From positions 586,043 to 650,042 of the forward strand of contig NZ_QXXQ01000002.1 of NCBI RefSeq assembly GCF_003570715.1: a stretch of DNA of 64,000 nucleotides, written 5' to 3'. Both the position numbers and the translations under genes were made by a program. Shown here piece after piece: positions 57,192-64,000 of this stretch; the first letter of the stretch is position 1; the number at the start of each line of letters is the position of its first letter. The notes under the pieces were generated by a model. That model ran no database searches and was not told the origin of the DNA. It was given only the letters and a program-made list of their open reading frames with translations. The stretch is from Gemmobacter lutimaris. Its GTDB lineage: Bacteria; Pseudomonadota; Alphaproteobacteria; Rhodobacterales; Rhodobacteraceae.

Positions 57192-58047
57192 AATCCAGAA
57201 ACGCCTTCAGTGCGGCCGTCATGTTCTTCCGCGACGGATAGACCAGATTGACCGGCAGGTCGGGCAGGGCGAAGCGCGCCAGCACGGGCACCAAAGCGCC
57301 CGAGCGTAACTCGTCTTCGATCATGAATTCCGGCATCAATGCGATTCCGCGCGCTTCCAGCACGGCGGTGCGCATCATTTCGGCGCTGTTGGTGGCAAAG
57401 GCGGGCTGGATTTTCTGATAGAGCGTCTCCGATCCGTCGCGGAACGGCCATGTTCCGGCGCCACGCAGGTTGGAGTAATGCAGGCAGCGGTGGCCGGTCA
57501 GATCCTCCGGGCGTTCCGGCGTGCCATGTTCCGCCAGATAGTCCGGCGCCGCCACGACCAGAATACGCGCCGAATGCAGGCGCCGCGCGTAAAGGCTGGA
57601 ATCCCCCAGTTCACCAATGCGGATCACCGCATCGAAGCCCTGTCCGATGACATCGGTATGCCGGTCGTCCAGAACCGCTTCAAGCTGGATGTCGGGATGT
57701 GTCTCGATGAAACGCATCATATGCGGACCCAGAACTTTCAGCGTATAGGCCAGCGGGAAGCCGATTCGCAGCGGTCCGCTTGGATGCACTGAGAGTTGCT
57801 TGACGCTTTCATTTGCCGCCTGCAACTGCCCCATCACCTCGCGGATCTTCTGGTAATAGTCACGCCCGGCCGGGGTGGGGCGGACGGATCGGGTGGAACG
57901 GGTCAGAAGCCGGGTGCCAAGGCTGTCTTCCAGATCCGAAATATACTTGCTGCACAGGCTTTTCGAAATGCCCATCCGGCGGGCGGCGGCGGCGAAACTG
58001 CCCTCATCGACAATGTGAAGGTAGGTTTGCAGAACGGCGGTATCCAT
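57163..58047 (-). CDS. LysR-family transcriptional regulator
   Basis: 294 residues. HTH: MDTAVLQTYLHIVDEGSFAAAARRMGISKSLCSKYISDLEDSLGTRLLTRSTRSV. The substrate-binding domain has DVIGQGFDAVIRIGELGDSSLYARRL, typical of the DsdC/CrgA-like branch. Target unknown. A palindrome 107 bp upstream (58155-58172) is a candidate binding site. Confidence 0.92.
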   Translation of the reverse strand: MDTAVLQTYLHIVDEGSFAAAARRMGISKSLCSKYISDLEDSLGTRLLTRSTRSVRPTPAGRDYYQKIREVMGQLQAANESVKQLSVHPSGPLRIGFPLAYTLKVLGPHMMRFIETHPDIQLEAVLDDRHTDVIGQGFDAVIRIGELGDSSLYARRLHSARILVVAAPDYLAEHGTPERPEDLTGHRCLHYSNLRGAGTWPFRDGSETLYQKIQPAFATNSAEMMRTAVLEARGIALMPEFMIEDELRSGALVPVLARFALPDLPVNLVYPSRKNMTAALKAFLDFTAGLKLEA

Positions 58048-58154
58048 CGGTGATCAGATCCAGTGGGGCCGCAGGGCGGCTTTCTCAAGGATGCAGAGAT
58101 GGGGAGCGCGACGCCGAAATGAAACAGGAATATGATGCGACTGGCTGCGTTGAC

Positions 58155-58172
58155 TTGTGCAAATCTGCACAA
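58155..58172. promoter_or_regulatory. Candidate LysR binding site
   Basis: TTGTGCA-AATC-TGCACAA, perfect 7-bp arms, overlapping a TTGACTTG element upstream of the LysR gene. Fits the size of LysR boxes, but no target gene other than lysR itself is divergent nearby. Confidence 0.5.
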
Positions 58173-58209
58173 ATTGACGTCTTGACCATAGGATGTGTTG
58201 GAATAGGCA

Positions 58210-58237
58210 AGGGCGCCCGTGTTACCACAGGCGCCCT
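58210..58237 (-). terminator. Probable terminator of the small exported protein gene
   Basis: 12-bp stem with one G-T pair (AGGGCGCCTGTG / CACGGGCGCCCT on the minus strand) and a GTAA loop, 19 bp after the stop; little T-tract. Confidence 0.55.
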
Positions 58238-58255
58238 GTTTCCCGCCGCATCGGC

Positions 58256-58504
58256 TCAGTCGTTCCGGCTCGGGCGATCAACTTCGCCGCTCGACGGCAG
58301 CAGGGTCACGTTGACCGGGGTATCGGCGGAGACACGATAGCCGACCAGATCACGGGTCGAGTACAGTTCACCGGCGGTGGTTTCGACCGTGGTCACGTTC
58401 TTGGTCGAAACGAACAGCGAAGCGCCGCGCTGATTGCTGTCGGCGGCATGGGCGGCACCACCCAGAACAAGGGCGGCGGTCAGGATGGTTGCGAGGGTTT
58501 TCAT
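58256..58504 (-). CDS. Small exported protein of unknown function
   Basis: 82 residues. Signal peptide MKTLATILTAALVLGGAAHA with cleavage after AHA; the mature part is ADSNQRGASLFVSTKNVTTV with ELYSTRDLVGYRVSADTP. No cysteines. Start follows GGAGA at 6 bp. Unknown family. Divergent from the SnoaL operon. Confidence 0.75.
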   Translation of the reverse strand: MKTLATILTAALVLGGAAHAADSNQRGASLFVSTKNVTTVETTAGELYSTRDLVGYRVSADTPVNVTLLPSSGEVDRPSRND

Positions 58505-58619
58505 AACGATCTCCGTTGGTTGGGTGTTTCGATGAGCGGCGTCGCCTCTCATGCAGTGGAGATAGGAGGATTGGCGGGCGGCGATTAGGCCGCATTTTTC
58601 GCGCTCATTATTCGATGTG

Positions 58620-58633
58620 AGTGAACGTTCACT
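58620..58633. promoter_or_regulatory. Palindrome in the divergent region before the SnoaL operon
   Basis: Perfect 14-bp palindrome AGTGAACGTTCACT in the 263-bp space between two divergent genes, about 135 bp before the SnoaL start. Likely a repressor site; the regulator is unknown. The half-site resembles that of the TetR operator candidate at 17078 (GAAC/GTTC). Confidence 0.5.
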
Positions 58634-58767
58634 TTCGCCTCACGCCTCTGTGAATACCTGCCGTGCCGTGTCGCAAAAGCGCTGCGGGAGGTCAGGCTGG
58701 GCATTGGCGCGGCAAAAGTTTCGGTGCAGGCTGCGCCGCAAATCACAGATCCAACCGGAGAGCCCAG

Positions 58768-59166
58768 ATGAGCCGCGCCACGATCGAAGCCTATTACGCC
58801 GCCTTCAATGCAGCGAACCCCGAGGGCATGATGGCCTGCCTGACCGACGACATCGAACACCGCGTGAACGAGGGCGGCATCCGTCGCGGCATGGAAAAAT
58901 TCGCCGAGTTCTGTTCGCATATGGGAGTAAGCTACCGCGAGGAACTGAAGGACATGGAAATCTTTGTAAACGAGGCGGGCACCCGCGGCGCGGCCGAATT
59001 CACCGTGCATGGTGAATATCTGAAAACCGATCCGGGTCTGCCCGAGGCGAAGGGCCAGAAATACATCCTGCCCGCAGGTGCGTTCTTCGACCTGCGCGAT
59101 GGCAAGATCTCGCGGGTGACCACCTTCTACAACCTCAACGACTGGATCGCGCAGGTTTCGGCATGA
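58768..59166 (+). CDS. SnoaL-like / NTF2-fold protein
   Basis: 132 residues: IEAYYAAFNAANPEGMMACLTDDIEHRVNEGGIRRGMEKFAEFC.. and GAFFDLRDGKISRVTTFYNLNDWI, the cone-shaped NTF2/SnoaL fold of ketosteroid-isomerase-like enzymes. Substrate unknown. First gene of a three-gene unit with GNAT and nitrilase; stop overlaps the next start by 4 bp. GGAGAG precedes the ATG. Confidence 0.85.
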   Translation: MSRATIEAYYAAFNAANPEGMMACLTDDIEHRVNEGGIRRGMEKFAEFCSHMGVSYREELKDMEIFVNEAGTRGAAEFTVHGEYLKTDPGLPEAKGQKYILPAGAFFDLRDGKISRVTTFYNLNDWIAQVSA

Positions 59167-59747
59167 CCGAGGTTCGCGTTCTGACCGGCGCCGCGCTGGA
59201 TGCGGCGCTGGACGATGTGGCGCGTTTGCGGATCACCGTGTTCCGCGACTGGCCATATCTGTATGACGGCTCGCTGGAGTATGAACGCGATTACCTGCAA
59301 ACCTATCGTGACAGCCCCGGTGCCATTCTGGTGGGGGCCTTCGACGGTGCGCGACTGGTCGGTGCTTCGACCGGCACCCCGATGGAGGACCACGCCGAAG
59401 ACTTCGGCGCGGCACTGGCCGGGGCAGGGGTGCCCTTGGAGCAGATATTCTATTGCGCGGAATCGGTGCTGTTGCCGGCCTGGCGCGGGCAGGGGCTGGG
59501 CCATGCCTTCTTTGACGCGCGCGAGGCGCATGCCCGTCAGCTTGGTCGCAGCCATGTCGCCTTCTGTTCGGTGAAACGGCCCGAGGATCATCCGATGCGG
59601 CCGGTTTCCTTCCGCACCAATGATGCCTTCTGGACGAAGCGCGGCTATGCACCCTTGCCGGGGGCATTGGCCGAGTTTTCGTGGAAGGATGTGGGCGATA
59701 CCGAAGAAAGCCGCAAACCACTGCAATTCTGGATACGGGCGCTCTGA
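59163..59747 (+). CDS. GNAT-family acetyltransferase
   Basis: 194 residues: RLRITVFRDWPYLYDGSLEYERDYLQTY at the N-terminus, acetyl-CoA loop ESVLLPAWRGQGLGHAFFDAREAHARQLG, and a C-terminal W..R.L segment. This subtype often accompanies nitrilase-family hydrolases. Substrate unknown. ATGA overlap with the SnoaL gene. Confidence 0.88.
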   Translation: MTEVRVLTGAALDAALDDVARLRITVFRDWPYLYDGSLEYERDYLQTYRDSPGAILVGAFDGARLVGASTGTPMEDHAEDFGAALAGAGVPLEQIFYCAESVLLPAWRGQGLGHAFFDAREAHARQLGRSHVAFCSVKRPEDHPMRPVSFRTNDAFWTKRGYAPLPGALAEFSWKDVGDTEESRKPLQFWIRAL

Positions 59748-59776
59748 CGTTCGTCCCAGACAGGAAAGAGAGACGC

Positions 59777-60658
59777 ATGAAGATCGCTGCCGCCGCCTAT
59801 CCACTGGATTTCTTTGCCGATTTCGATGCCTATGCCGCCAAGATCACGGATTGGGTGGTGCGGGCCGCGGCAGAAGGGGCGCAGCTTCTGGTCTTTCCCG
59901 AATATGGCGCCATGGAACTGGGCAGCCTTGGCGGCCGTGACGTCGCGGCGGACCTGGAGGCCTGCCTGCACGAAGTCGCACGCTGGAAGCCGCAGGTCGA
60001 TGCGCTGCACGTCGATCTGGCGGCGCGGCACGGGCTGCATGTCCTTGGCGCCTCCGGCCCGATGTTCCTGCCCGGCCAGCCCCGCCCGGTCAACCGCGCC
60101 ACCTTCTACGGGCCGTCTGGCATCCTCGGCCATCAGGACAAGCAGATCATGACCCGGTTTGAACGCGAGACCTGGTTTGTCGATCCGGGGCAGGGGCTGA
60201 CACTGTTCGATACGCCCCTTGGCCGGATCGGTGTTGTCATCTGCTATGACAGCGAATTTCCCTTGCTGTCGCGCGCACTGGTCGAGGCGGGGGCCGAAAT
60301 CCTGCTGGCGCCCTCCTGCACCGACACGTTCCGGGGCTTCACCCGGGTCAAGGTCGGGTCGATGGCGCGGGCGCTGGAAAACCAGTGTATTGTCGTCCAT
60401 TCCCCCACCGTGGGCCTGTGCGATTTCTGCCCGGCGGTGGACGAGAATGTCGGCTCCGCCGCTATCTACGGCCCGCCCGACATCGGCTTTCCCGAAGATG
60501 GCATCTTCGCGCAAACCCCGCTCAATGAACCCGGCTGGGCCTTCGCCGAAGTCTCGCTGGATGCGGTGACCGAAGTGCGGCGCAATGGCGGTGTGCTCAA
60601 CAGCCTGCATTGGGCCGAACAGGATCAAAGGGTTGAACAGGGCGTCCAGCGCGCCTAG
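59777..60658 (+). CDS. Carbon-nitrogen hydrolase (nitrilase superfamily)
   Basis: 293 residues with the Glu-Lys-Cys triad: Glu in LLVFPEYGAMEL, Lys in GHQDKQIMTRFE and Cys in GVVICYDSEFP. An amidase or N-acyl hydrolase rather than a true nitrilase is likely; substrate unknown. ATG 59777, 29 bp after the GNAT gene, with AGGAAAGAG upstream. Confidence 0.9.
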   Translation: MKIAAAAYPLDFFADFDAYAAKITDWVVRAAAEGAQLLVFPEYGAMELGSLGGRDVAADLEACLHEVARWKPQVDALHVDLAARHGLHVLGASGPMFLPGQPRPVNRATFYGPSGILGHQDKQIMTRFERETWFVDPGQGLTLFDTPLGRIGVVICYDSEFPLLSRALVEAGAEILLAPSCTDTFRGFTRVKVGSMARALENQCIVVHSPTVGLCDFCPAVDENVGSAAIYGPPDIGFPEDGIFAQTPLNEPGWAFAEVSLDAVTEVRRNGGVLNSLHWAEQDQRVEQGVQRA

Positions 60659-60761
60659 TTTCAGGTGCACTCCATTTCCCCCCTTGAAAATCAGGGGAAA
60701 GAGGCGCATTTAGCCGCCATGCCTGCGCACGGATCGCGGGCGATACCTATTTGGAGTGACC

Positions 60762-60980
60762 ATGGCCAAGGAAGAACTGCTCGAATTCCCCGGCGTCGTG
60801 AAGGAACTCCTGCCGAATGCGACGTTCAAGGTCGAGCTGGAAAACGGCCATGAACTGATCGCAACAATGGCAGGCAAGATGCGCAAGAACCGCATCCGCG
60901 TTCTGGCAGGCGACAAGGTGCAGGTGGAAATGACCCCTTACGACCTGTCGAAGGGCCGCATCAACTATCGCTTCAAGTGA
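60762..60980 (+). CDS. infA: Translation initiation factor IF-1
   Basis: 72 residues, single OB fold: [70 protein letters not shown]. is the standard IF-1 core. Starts the infA-maf-rnase-yacG operon, a conserved alphaproteobacterial arrangement. Its stop overlaps the maf start. Confidence 0.97.
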   Translation: MAKEELLEFPGVVKELLPNATFKVELENGHELIATMAGKMRKNRIRVLAGDKVQVEMTPYDLSKGRINYRFK

Positions 60981-61555
60981 AGCTGATCCTCGGTTCTGCC
61001 AGCCCGCGCCGGAAGGATCTTCTGGCGCAGCTTGGCGTTGTGCCTGATGCCATTCTGCCGCCCGATATCGACGAAGACCCGAAGCCCCGCGAACTGCCGC
61101 GACCCTATTGCGCACGGCTGGCACGCGAAAAGGCGCAGGCGGTGTCGGCAGACCCCGATGACATTGTGCTTTGCGCCGATACCACCGTGGCCTTGGGGCG
61201 CCGTATCCTCGGCAAACCGGCGGATGCGGGCGAGGCGGCGGCTTTCCTCACGCTTCTGGGCGGGCGCCGCCATCAGGTCATCACGGCCGTCGCCGTGCGG
61301 CGCGGTGCGCGTCTCTGGTCGCGCGAGGTCGTGACCGATGTAAAGATGAAGCGCCTGTCGGATGTGGAACTGAACGGCTATCTTGCCTCGGGCGAATGGC
61401 AGGGCAAGGCGGGCGGCTATGCCATTCAGGGCCTCGCCGGTGCCTTCATTCCGTGGATCTCCGGCTCGTTCACCGGCGTCGTCGGCCTGCCGGTGGCTGA
61501 AACCGCCGCCCTGCTGGCCGCCGCGGGCTACCCCCTATATGGAGAGACGGCATGA
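60977..61555 (+). CDS. maf: Maf-family nucleotide pyrophosphatase
   Basis: 192 residues from a GTG start overlapping the infA stop (GTGA). [18 protein letters not shown] is the Maf signature; [16 protein letters not shown] and [16 protein letters not shown] complete it. Hydrolyses non-canonical or surplus NTPs. Stop overlaps the RNase gene start (ATGA). Confidence 0.94.
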   Translation: MKLILGSASPRRKDLLAQLGVVPDAILPPDIDEDPKPRELPRPYCARLAREKAQAVSADPDDIVLCADTTVALGRRILGKPADAGEAAAFLTLLGGRRHQVITAVAVRRGARLWSREVVTDVKMKRLSDVELNGYLASGEWQGKAGGYAIQGLAGAFIPWISGSFTGVVGLPVAETAALLAAAGYPLYGETA

Positions 61556-62604
61556 AAGGCCGCACCATTGCGCTGGACCGGATCGGTGACCGCGAGGCCG
61601 CTGCGCTGATCGTCGATGGCCAGCTTCAGGATTTCCTGATCGACCCGGCGGATGATACACCGCTGCCCGGCGCCATCTATCGCGGTATCGTGGACCGGCC
61701 GGTGAAAGGGCAGGGCGGGGTTTTCCTGCGCCTGCCCGATGGCCAATCTGGCTTCCTGCGGCAGGTGTCGGGCCTTGCACCCGGCCAGTCGCTGCTGGTG
61801 CAGGTGTCGGGCACGGCTGAGCCCGGCAAGGCGGTGCCCGTGACAGCGCGGCTGCTGTTCAAAAGCCGCTATGCCATCATCACGCCCGGAGCGCCGGGGC
61901 TGAATATCAGCCGCCGCATCCGTGACGAAGATCTGCGCGCCGATCTTGATGAACTGGCGAAAGCCGGGATGGAGGGGGCGCCGCGTGACTTGGGGCTGAT
62001 CCTGCGGTCTGCCTGCGAAGGCGCCGACGAAGCCGAGATCGCGGAGGATATTCTCGCGATGCGCGAGCTTGCCATCGCGGTGCTGGCCGATGTCGATGGC
62101 CCGCCCGAATTGCTGGTCGAAGGCGCCAGTGCGCATGAAACGGCCTGGCGTGACTGGTGCGACCCCGCTCCCGACGATTTCGACGACAGCGAAGGCAGTT
62201 TCGAGGCGCATGGCGTTGCCGAGATGCTGGACGCAGCGCTTGTCGCCCGCATTTCGTTGTCTGCCGGTGCGCATATGTATATCGAGCCGACCCGCGCGCT
62301 GGTGGCGGTGGATGTCAACACCGGGTCCGATACCTCGCCCGCCGCCGCGCTGAAGGCCAATGTCGCCGCCGCCCGCGATCTGCCGCGCCAGTTGCGCCTG
62401 CGTGGCCTCGGGGGGCAGGTGGTGGTCGATTTCGCGCCGATGTCGAAGAAAGATCGTGCCGTGCTGGAGCAGGTGCTGCGTGCCGCTTTCAAAGGTGAAG
62501 CGGCCGAGACCAGCCTGTCGGGCTGGACGACACTGGGTCTGTTCGAACTGGTGCGCAAACGCGACCGTGCGCCGCTGGCCATGCTGCTGGAGGATCGGGC
62601 ATGA
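61552..62604 (+). CDS. Short-form ribonuclease E/G family protein
   Basis: 350 residues, shorter than E. coli RNase G (489). An S1-like N-terminal part ([22 protein letters not shown]) and the catalytic segment [20 protein letters not shown] with Asp, plus [14 protein letters not shown] with the second Asp, are present. The zinc-link cysteines and the long C-terminal scaffold are not. Probably acts on rRNA or mRNA. Coupled on both sides by 4-bp overlaps. Confidence 0.88.
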   Translation: MKGRTIALDRIGDREAAALIVDGQLQDFLIDPADDTPLPGAIYRGIVDRPVKGQGGVFLRLPDGQSGFLRQVSGLAPGQSLLVQVSGTAEPGKAVPVTARLLFKSRYAIITPGAPGLNISRRIRDEDLRADLDELAKAGMEGAPRDLGLILRSACEGADEAEIAEDILAMRELAIAVLADVDGPPELLVEGASAHETAWRDWCDPAPDDFDDSEGSFEAHGVAEMLDAALVARISLSAGAHMYIEPTRALVAVDVNTGSDTSPAAALKANVAAARDLPRQLRLRGLGGQVVVDFAPMSKKDRAVLEQVLRAAFKGEAAETSLSGWTTLGLFELVRKRDRAPLAMLLEDRA

Positions 62605-62771
62605 GCTGCCCGATCTGCGGGAAGCCGGCGATGGAAGAATATCGCCCGTTCTGCTGCAAACGCTGCGCTGACATCGACCTTGGCCGCTGGCTGAAGGGCG
62701 GCTACGTCATTCCCGGCGCCGCGCAGGAAGAGGACGATCCTGCCCCGTCTGTAGAACCGCCGAAGCACTGA
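62601..62771 (+). CDS. yacG: YacG zinc-binding protein
   Basis: 56 residues: [39 protein letters not shown] has the four-cysteine zinc site (CPIC, FCCKRC) of YacG, which inhibits DNA gyrase in E. coli. Overlaps the RNase gene end by 4 bp. Last gene of the infA operon. Confidence 0.93.
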   Translation: MSCPICGKPAMEEYRPFCCKRCADIDLGRWLKGGYVIPGAAQEEDDPAPSVEPPKH

Positions 62772-62850
62772 ACTTTTTTCACAAAACCCTCTGGACAGCC
62801 CCCGCGCCCTCGCTTAATACCGCCCCACCAAGCAGCCGCAGGCTGACAGT

Positions 62851-62926
62851 GCCCAGATAGCTCAGTTGGTAGAGCAGCGGATTGAAAATCCGCGTGTCGC
62901 TGGTTCGATTCCGGCTCTGGGCACCA
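62851..62926 (+). tRNA. tRNA-Phe (GAA)
   Basis: 76-nt cloverleaf. The acceptor GCCCAGA pairs with TCTGGGC, the D-arm is AGCTCAGTTGGTAGAGC, the anticodon stem/loop is CGGATTGAAAATCCG (anticodon GAA), the T-arm contains GGTTCGATTCC, and CCA is encoded. A likely integration site, since an integrase fragment follows. Confidence 0.97.
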
Positions 62927-63024
62927 CTTAACTATATGATATTGTTGGATTTTTCAGGCGCCCGTTGATCGGTTTCGGCCTTCGGATTAAGTTATACACA
63001 GCTATACACTCAATCCTTGGCATC

Positions 63025-63180
63025 ATGACCGTCGAATCCCCGAACCGGATGACCTCGCTGCGGCACCTGCGCAAAGGGCTCGCTATCTTCAAGACGGGTC
63101 GCAGCCCGTTCTGGATGGTTCGGCTGCGCGATCCGGAGGATGGGCGCTACATCGTAAGGTCGACCAAAGAGGAATTGTAA
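63025..63180 (+). pseudogene. Truncated tyrosine-integrase N-terminus
   Basis: About 51 codons, MTVESPNRMTSLRHLRKGLAIFKTGRSPFWMVRLRDPEDGRYIVRSTKEEL, then stop; the frame opens at 62965. The pattern (KGLAIYKTGRSPYW..R..DP...RYVVRSTKE) is that of the N-terminus of phage-type integrases, normally about 400-500 residues. The stop is created inside the first unit of a 68-bp repeat. No catalytic R-H-R-Y part is visible downstream in the window. Confidence 0.6.
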
Positions 63181-63311
63181 CCCGACAAAAATAAGGGTGT
63201 TTTTAGGGAAGTGGGGGGCGCCATCCGTCGTCAGGTGTCGTTATGTAACCCGACAAAAATAAGGGTGTTTTTAGGGAAGTGGGGCGCGCCATCCGTCGTC
63301 AGGTGTCGTTA
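63176..63311. repeat. 68-bp tandem duplication
   Basis: Two adjacent 68-bp copies (63176-63243 and 63244-63311), each starting TGTAACCCGAC and ending GGTGTCGTTA. They differ at one base only (63217 G versus 63285 C). The first copy supplies the stop codon of the integrase fragment. Confidence 0.95.
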
Positions 63312-63785
63312 CCCGTCGCCAGCCGTCTTTCCTCAATAAAATAAGGCCCTTATCGCACCTGTGAGGCTCTGGCGGCGCGCCCGGGCCGCTCTGGGGCGGA
63401 GATCCCGGTGGCGACGAAAATATTGCGCCAAACAGGGGGCCAGAGCTGATCCGCGCCGTTACAGGCTTCCGGGCTTGAGCCGAAAATCCCCCGGAAACAT
63501 CAATAAAACTTGGCTTTAACGGCTATTACAGGGCGATTCAGCCGATCCGGGGAAATTGCGAAACTCGGAACTCATGCGCGGATTTTCGAACCCAGTTCAT
63601 AGTTACGTCTTTTCAATGCCTTACAAGGATTGCGCCCTGTCTTTCAGCCCCGAAATCCCTGTTTTTGGGCCGGAAACTCGGAACTGGCGGCCTTCCAGTT
63701 CATAGTTACATGATTTCAATGTGTTAGGGAGAATGGCGATGTGCGAGCCATGCGCCATCCGCATAGCTCAGCGGATGACCTTCTC
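63312..63785. other. Non-coding, repeat-rich region
   Basis: About 475 bp without a credible gene. It contains CGTCG-rich sequence (63310-63330) and the paired inverted repeats listed separately. Several AT-rich patches contrast with the flanking chromosome. No promoter or terminator was identified with confidence. Confidence 0.7.
63560..63726. repeat. Two composite inverted repeats
   Basis: GAAACTCGGAACT at 63560-63572 and 63673-63685; AGTTCATAGTTAC at 63594-63606 and 63697-63709. The second motif is the reverse complement of the first at 10 of 13 positions, so each copy is an inverted pair, with spacers of 21 and 11 bp. TTTCAATG follows both. Possible recombinase or repressor sites. Confidence 0.7.
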
Positions 63786-64000
63786 TTACCCCATTATCGC
63801 GCCACACTGTTTTGCGGCCCAGCGTTCGGCGCGGGCGAGTTCGGTGCCGGACAGCATGTGGTCGATGAGGAGCAGGCCGTAGAGCCGCATTCCGGCGAAG
63901 AGGCCCGCGCCGTCACGGGCGCCGATCATCAGCCCGGCGTTCAGGGCGGTCATCACGCCGGGGGGAGTTTCGGCCGCCACCTGCACCCCGTTCACCCGCA
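63786..64000 (-). CDS. C-terminal fragment of a phage-like protein (cut by window edge)
   Basis: The frame is open to the right edge. The visible C-terminus includes MIGARDGAGLFAGMRLYGLL and DHMLSGTELARAERWAAKQ. Endings of this type (RLYGL..D..LS..E...AE.W.A) occur in LamG/concanavalin-like domains of phage tail or structural proteins. An internal GTG at 63995 could be a start, but the frame continues beyond it. Identity is tentative. Confidence 0.4.
   Translation of the reverse strand, partial: RVNGVQVAAETPPGVMTALNAGLMIGARDGAGLFAGMRLYGLLLIDHMLSGTELARAERWAAKQCGAIMG

Noticed and set aside
58256..58552. Longer start for the small exported protein
   Set aside because: Extra residues would disrupt the signal peptide; ATG 58504 has GGAGA at the right distance.

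Overview
The window is high-GC, densely packed bacterial chromosome. The gene set points to an alphaproteobacterium of the Rhodobacterales (Rhodobacter/Paracoccus/Gemmobacter-like). Indicators are a GcrA cell-cycle regulator, an NDUFS4-type complex I accessory subunit, phaA-phaB, UPF0262 and DUF2948 proteins, and the argH...lysA gene order. Placement is by recognition of protein families only; no 16S gene is present.

Layout. 1-5.5 kb: lysA (cut by the left edge), a DUF2834 protein, two small lipoproteins and argH in one leftward unit, then tlpA, tag and an EAL phosphodiesterase. 5.6-8.9 kb: PHA precursor genes phaA and phaB, each with a terminator and with palindromes between them, then a YddG-like exporter and a YdcH-like protein. 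8.9-20.4 kb: trmN6, ispB, ispE, a TPR protein, mprF, a TetR regulator with a candidate operator, hom, glpX and a hotdog thioesterase. 20.4-25.2 kb: gcrA and a leftward four-gene set of circularly permuted ATP-grasp protein, alpha-E protein, transglutaminase and the proteasome-like peptidase Anbu. 25.4-32.1 kb: pepF, a complex I subunit, uvrB and small envelope proteins. 32.1-36.5 kb: a compact ectoine-degradation module (DoeD-like, DoeA and DoeB enzymes) with an FCD-type GntR regulator. 36.6-39.3 kb: an RTX protein, a GNAT and tRNA-Arg(TCT).

39.3-48.8 kb is a phenylacetate cluster: paaX, then paaJ, paaA, paaB, paaC, paaD, paaE, an additional PaaA/PaaC-family paralogue, paaZ and paaY. A near-consensus promoter and an ACCGATCGGT palindrome precede paaJ. 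PaaABCDE epoxidises phenylacetyl-CoA, PaaZ opens the ring and oxidises the aldehyde, and PaaJ performs thiolysis. The ligase and the paaG/F/H functions are not in this window.

48.8-62.8 kb is housekeeping: a DUF533 protein, rpmG, a Bax-inhibitor-1 family protein, DUF1127 and LysR, tRNA-Thr(GGT), murA, hisD, UPF0262, a low-molecular-weight phosphatase, a second LysR, a SnoaL-GNAT-nitrilase operon, and infA-maf-rnase E/G-yacG.

The right end changes character. tRNA-Phe(GAA) is followed by a truncated integrase N-terminus, a 68-bp tandem duplication, about 600 bp of non-coding repeat-rich DNA and the C-terminal end of a phage-like protein. This looks like the boundary of an integrated element lying mainly to the right of the window. 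The most interesting unexplained structures are the composite inverted repeats at 63560-63726, the Anbu/ATP-grasp operon, the extra Paa paralogue, and the tandem palindromes at 7777-7823.
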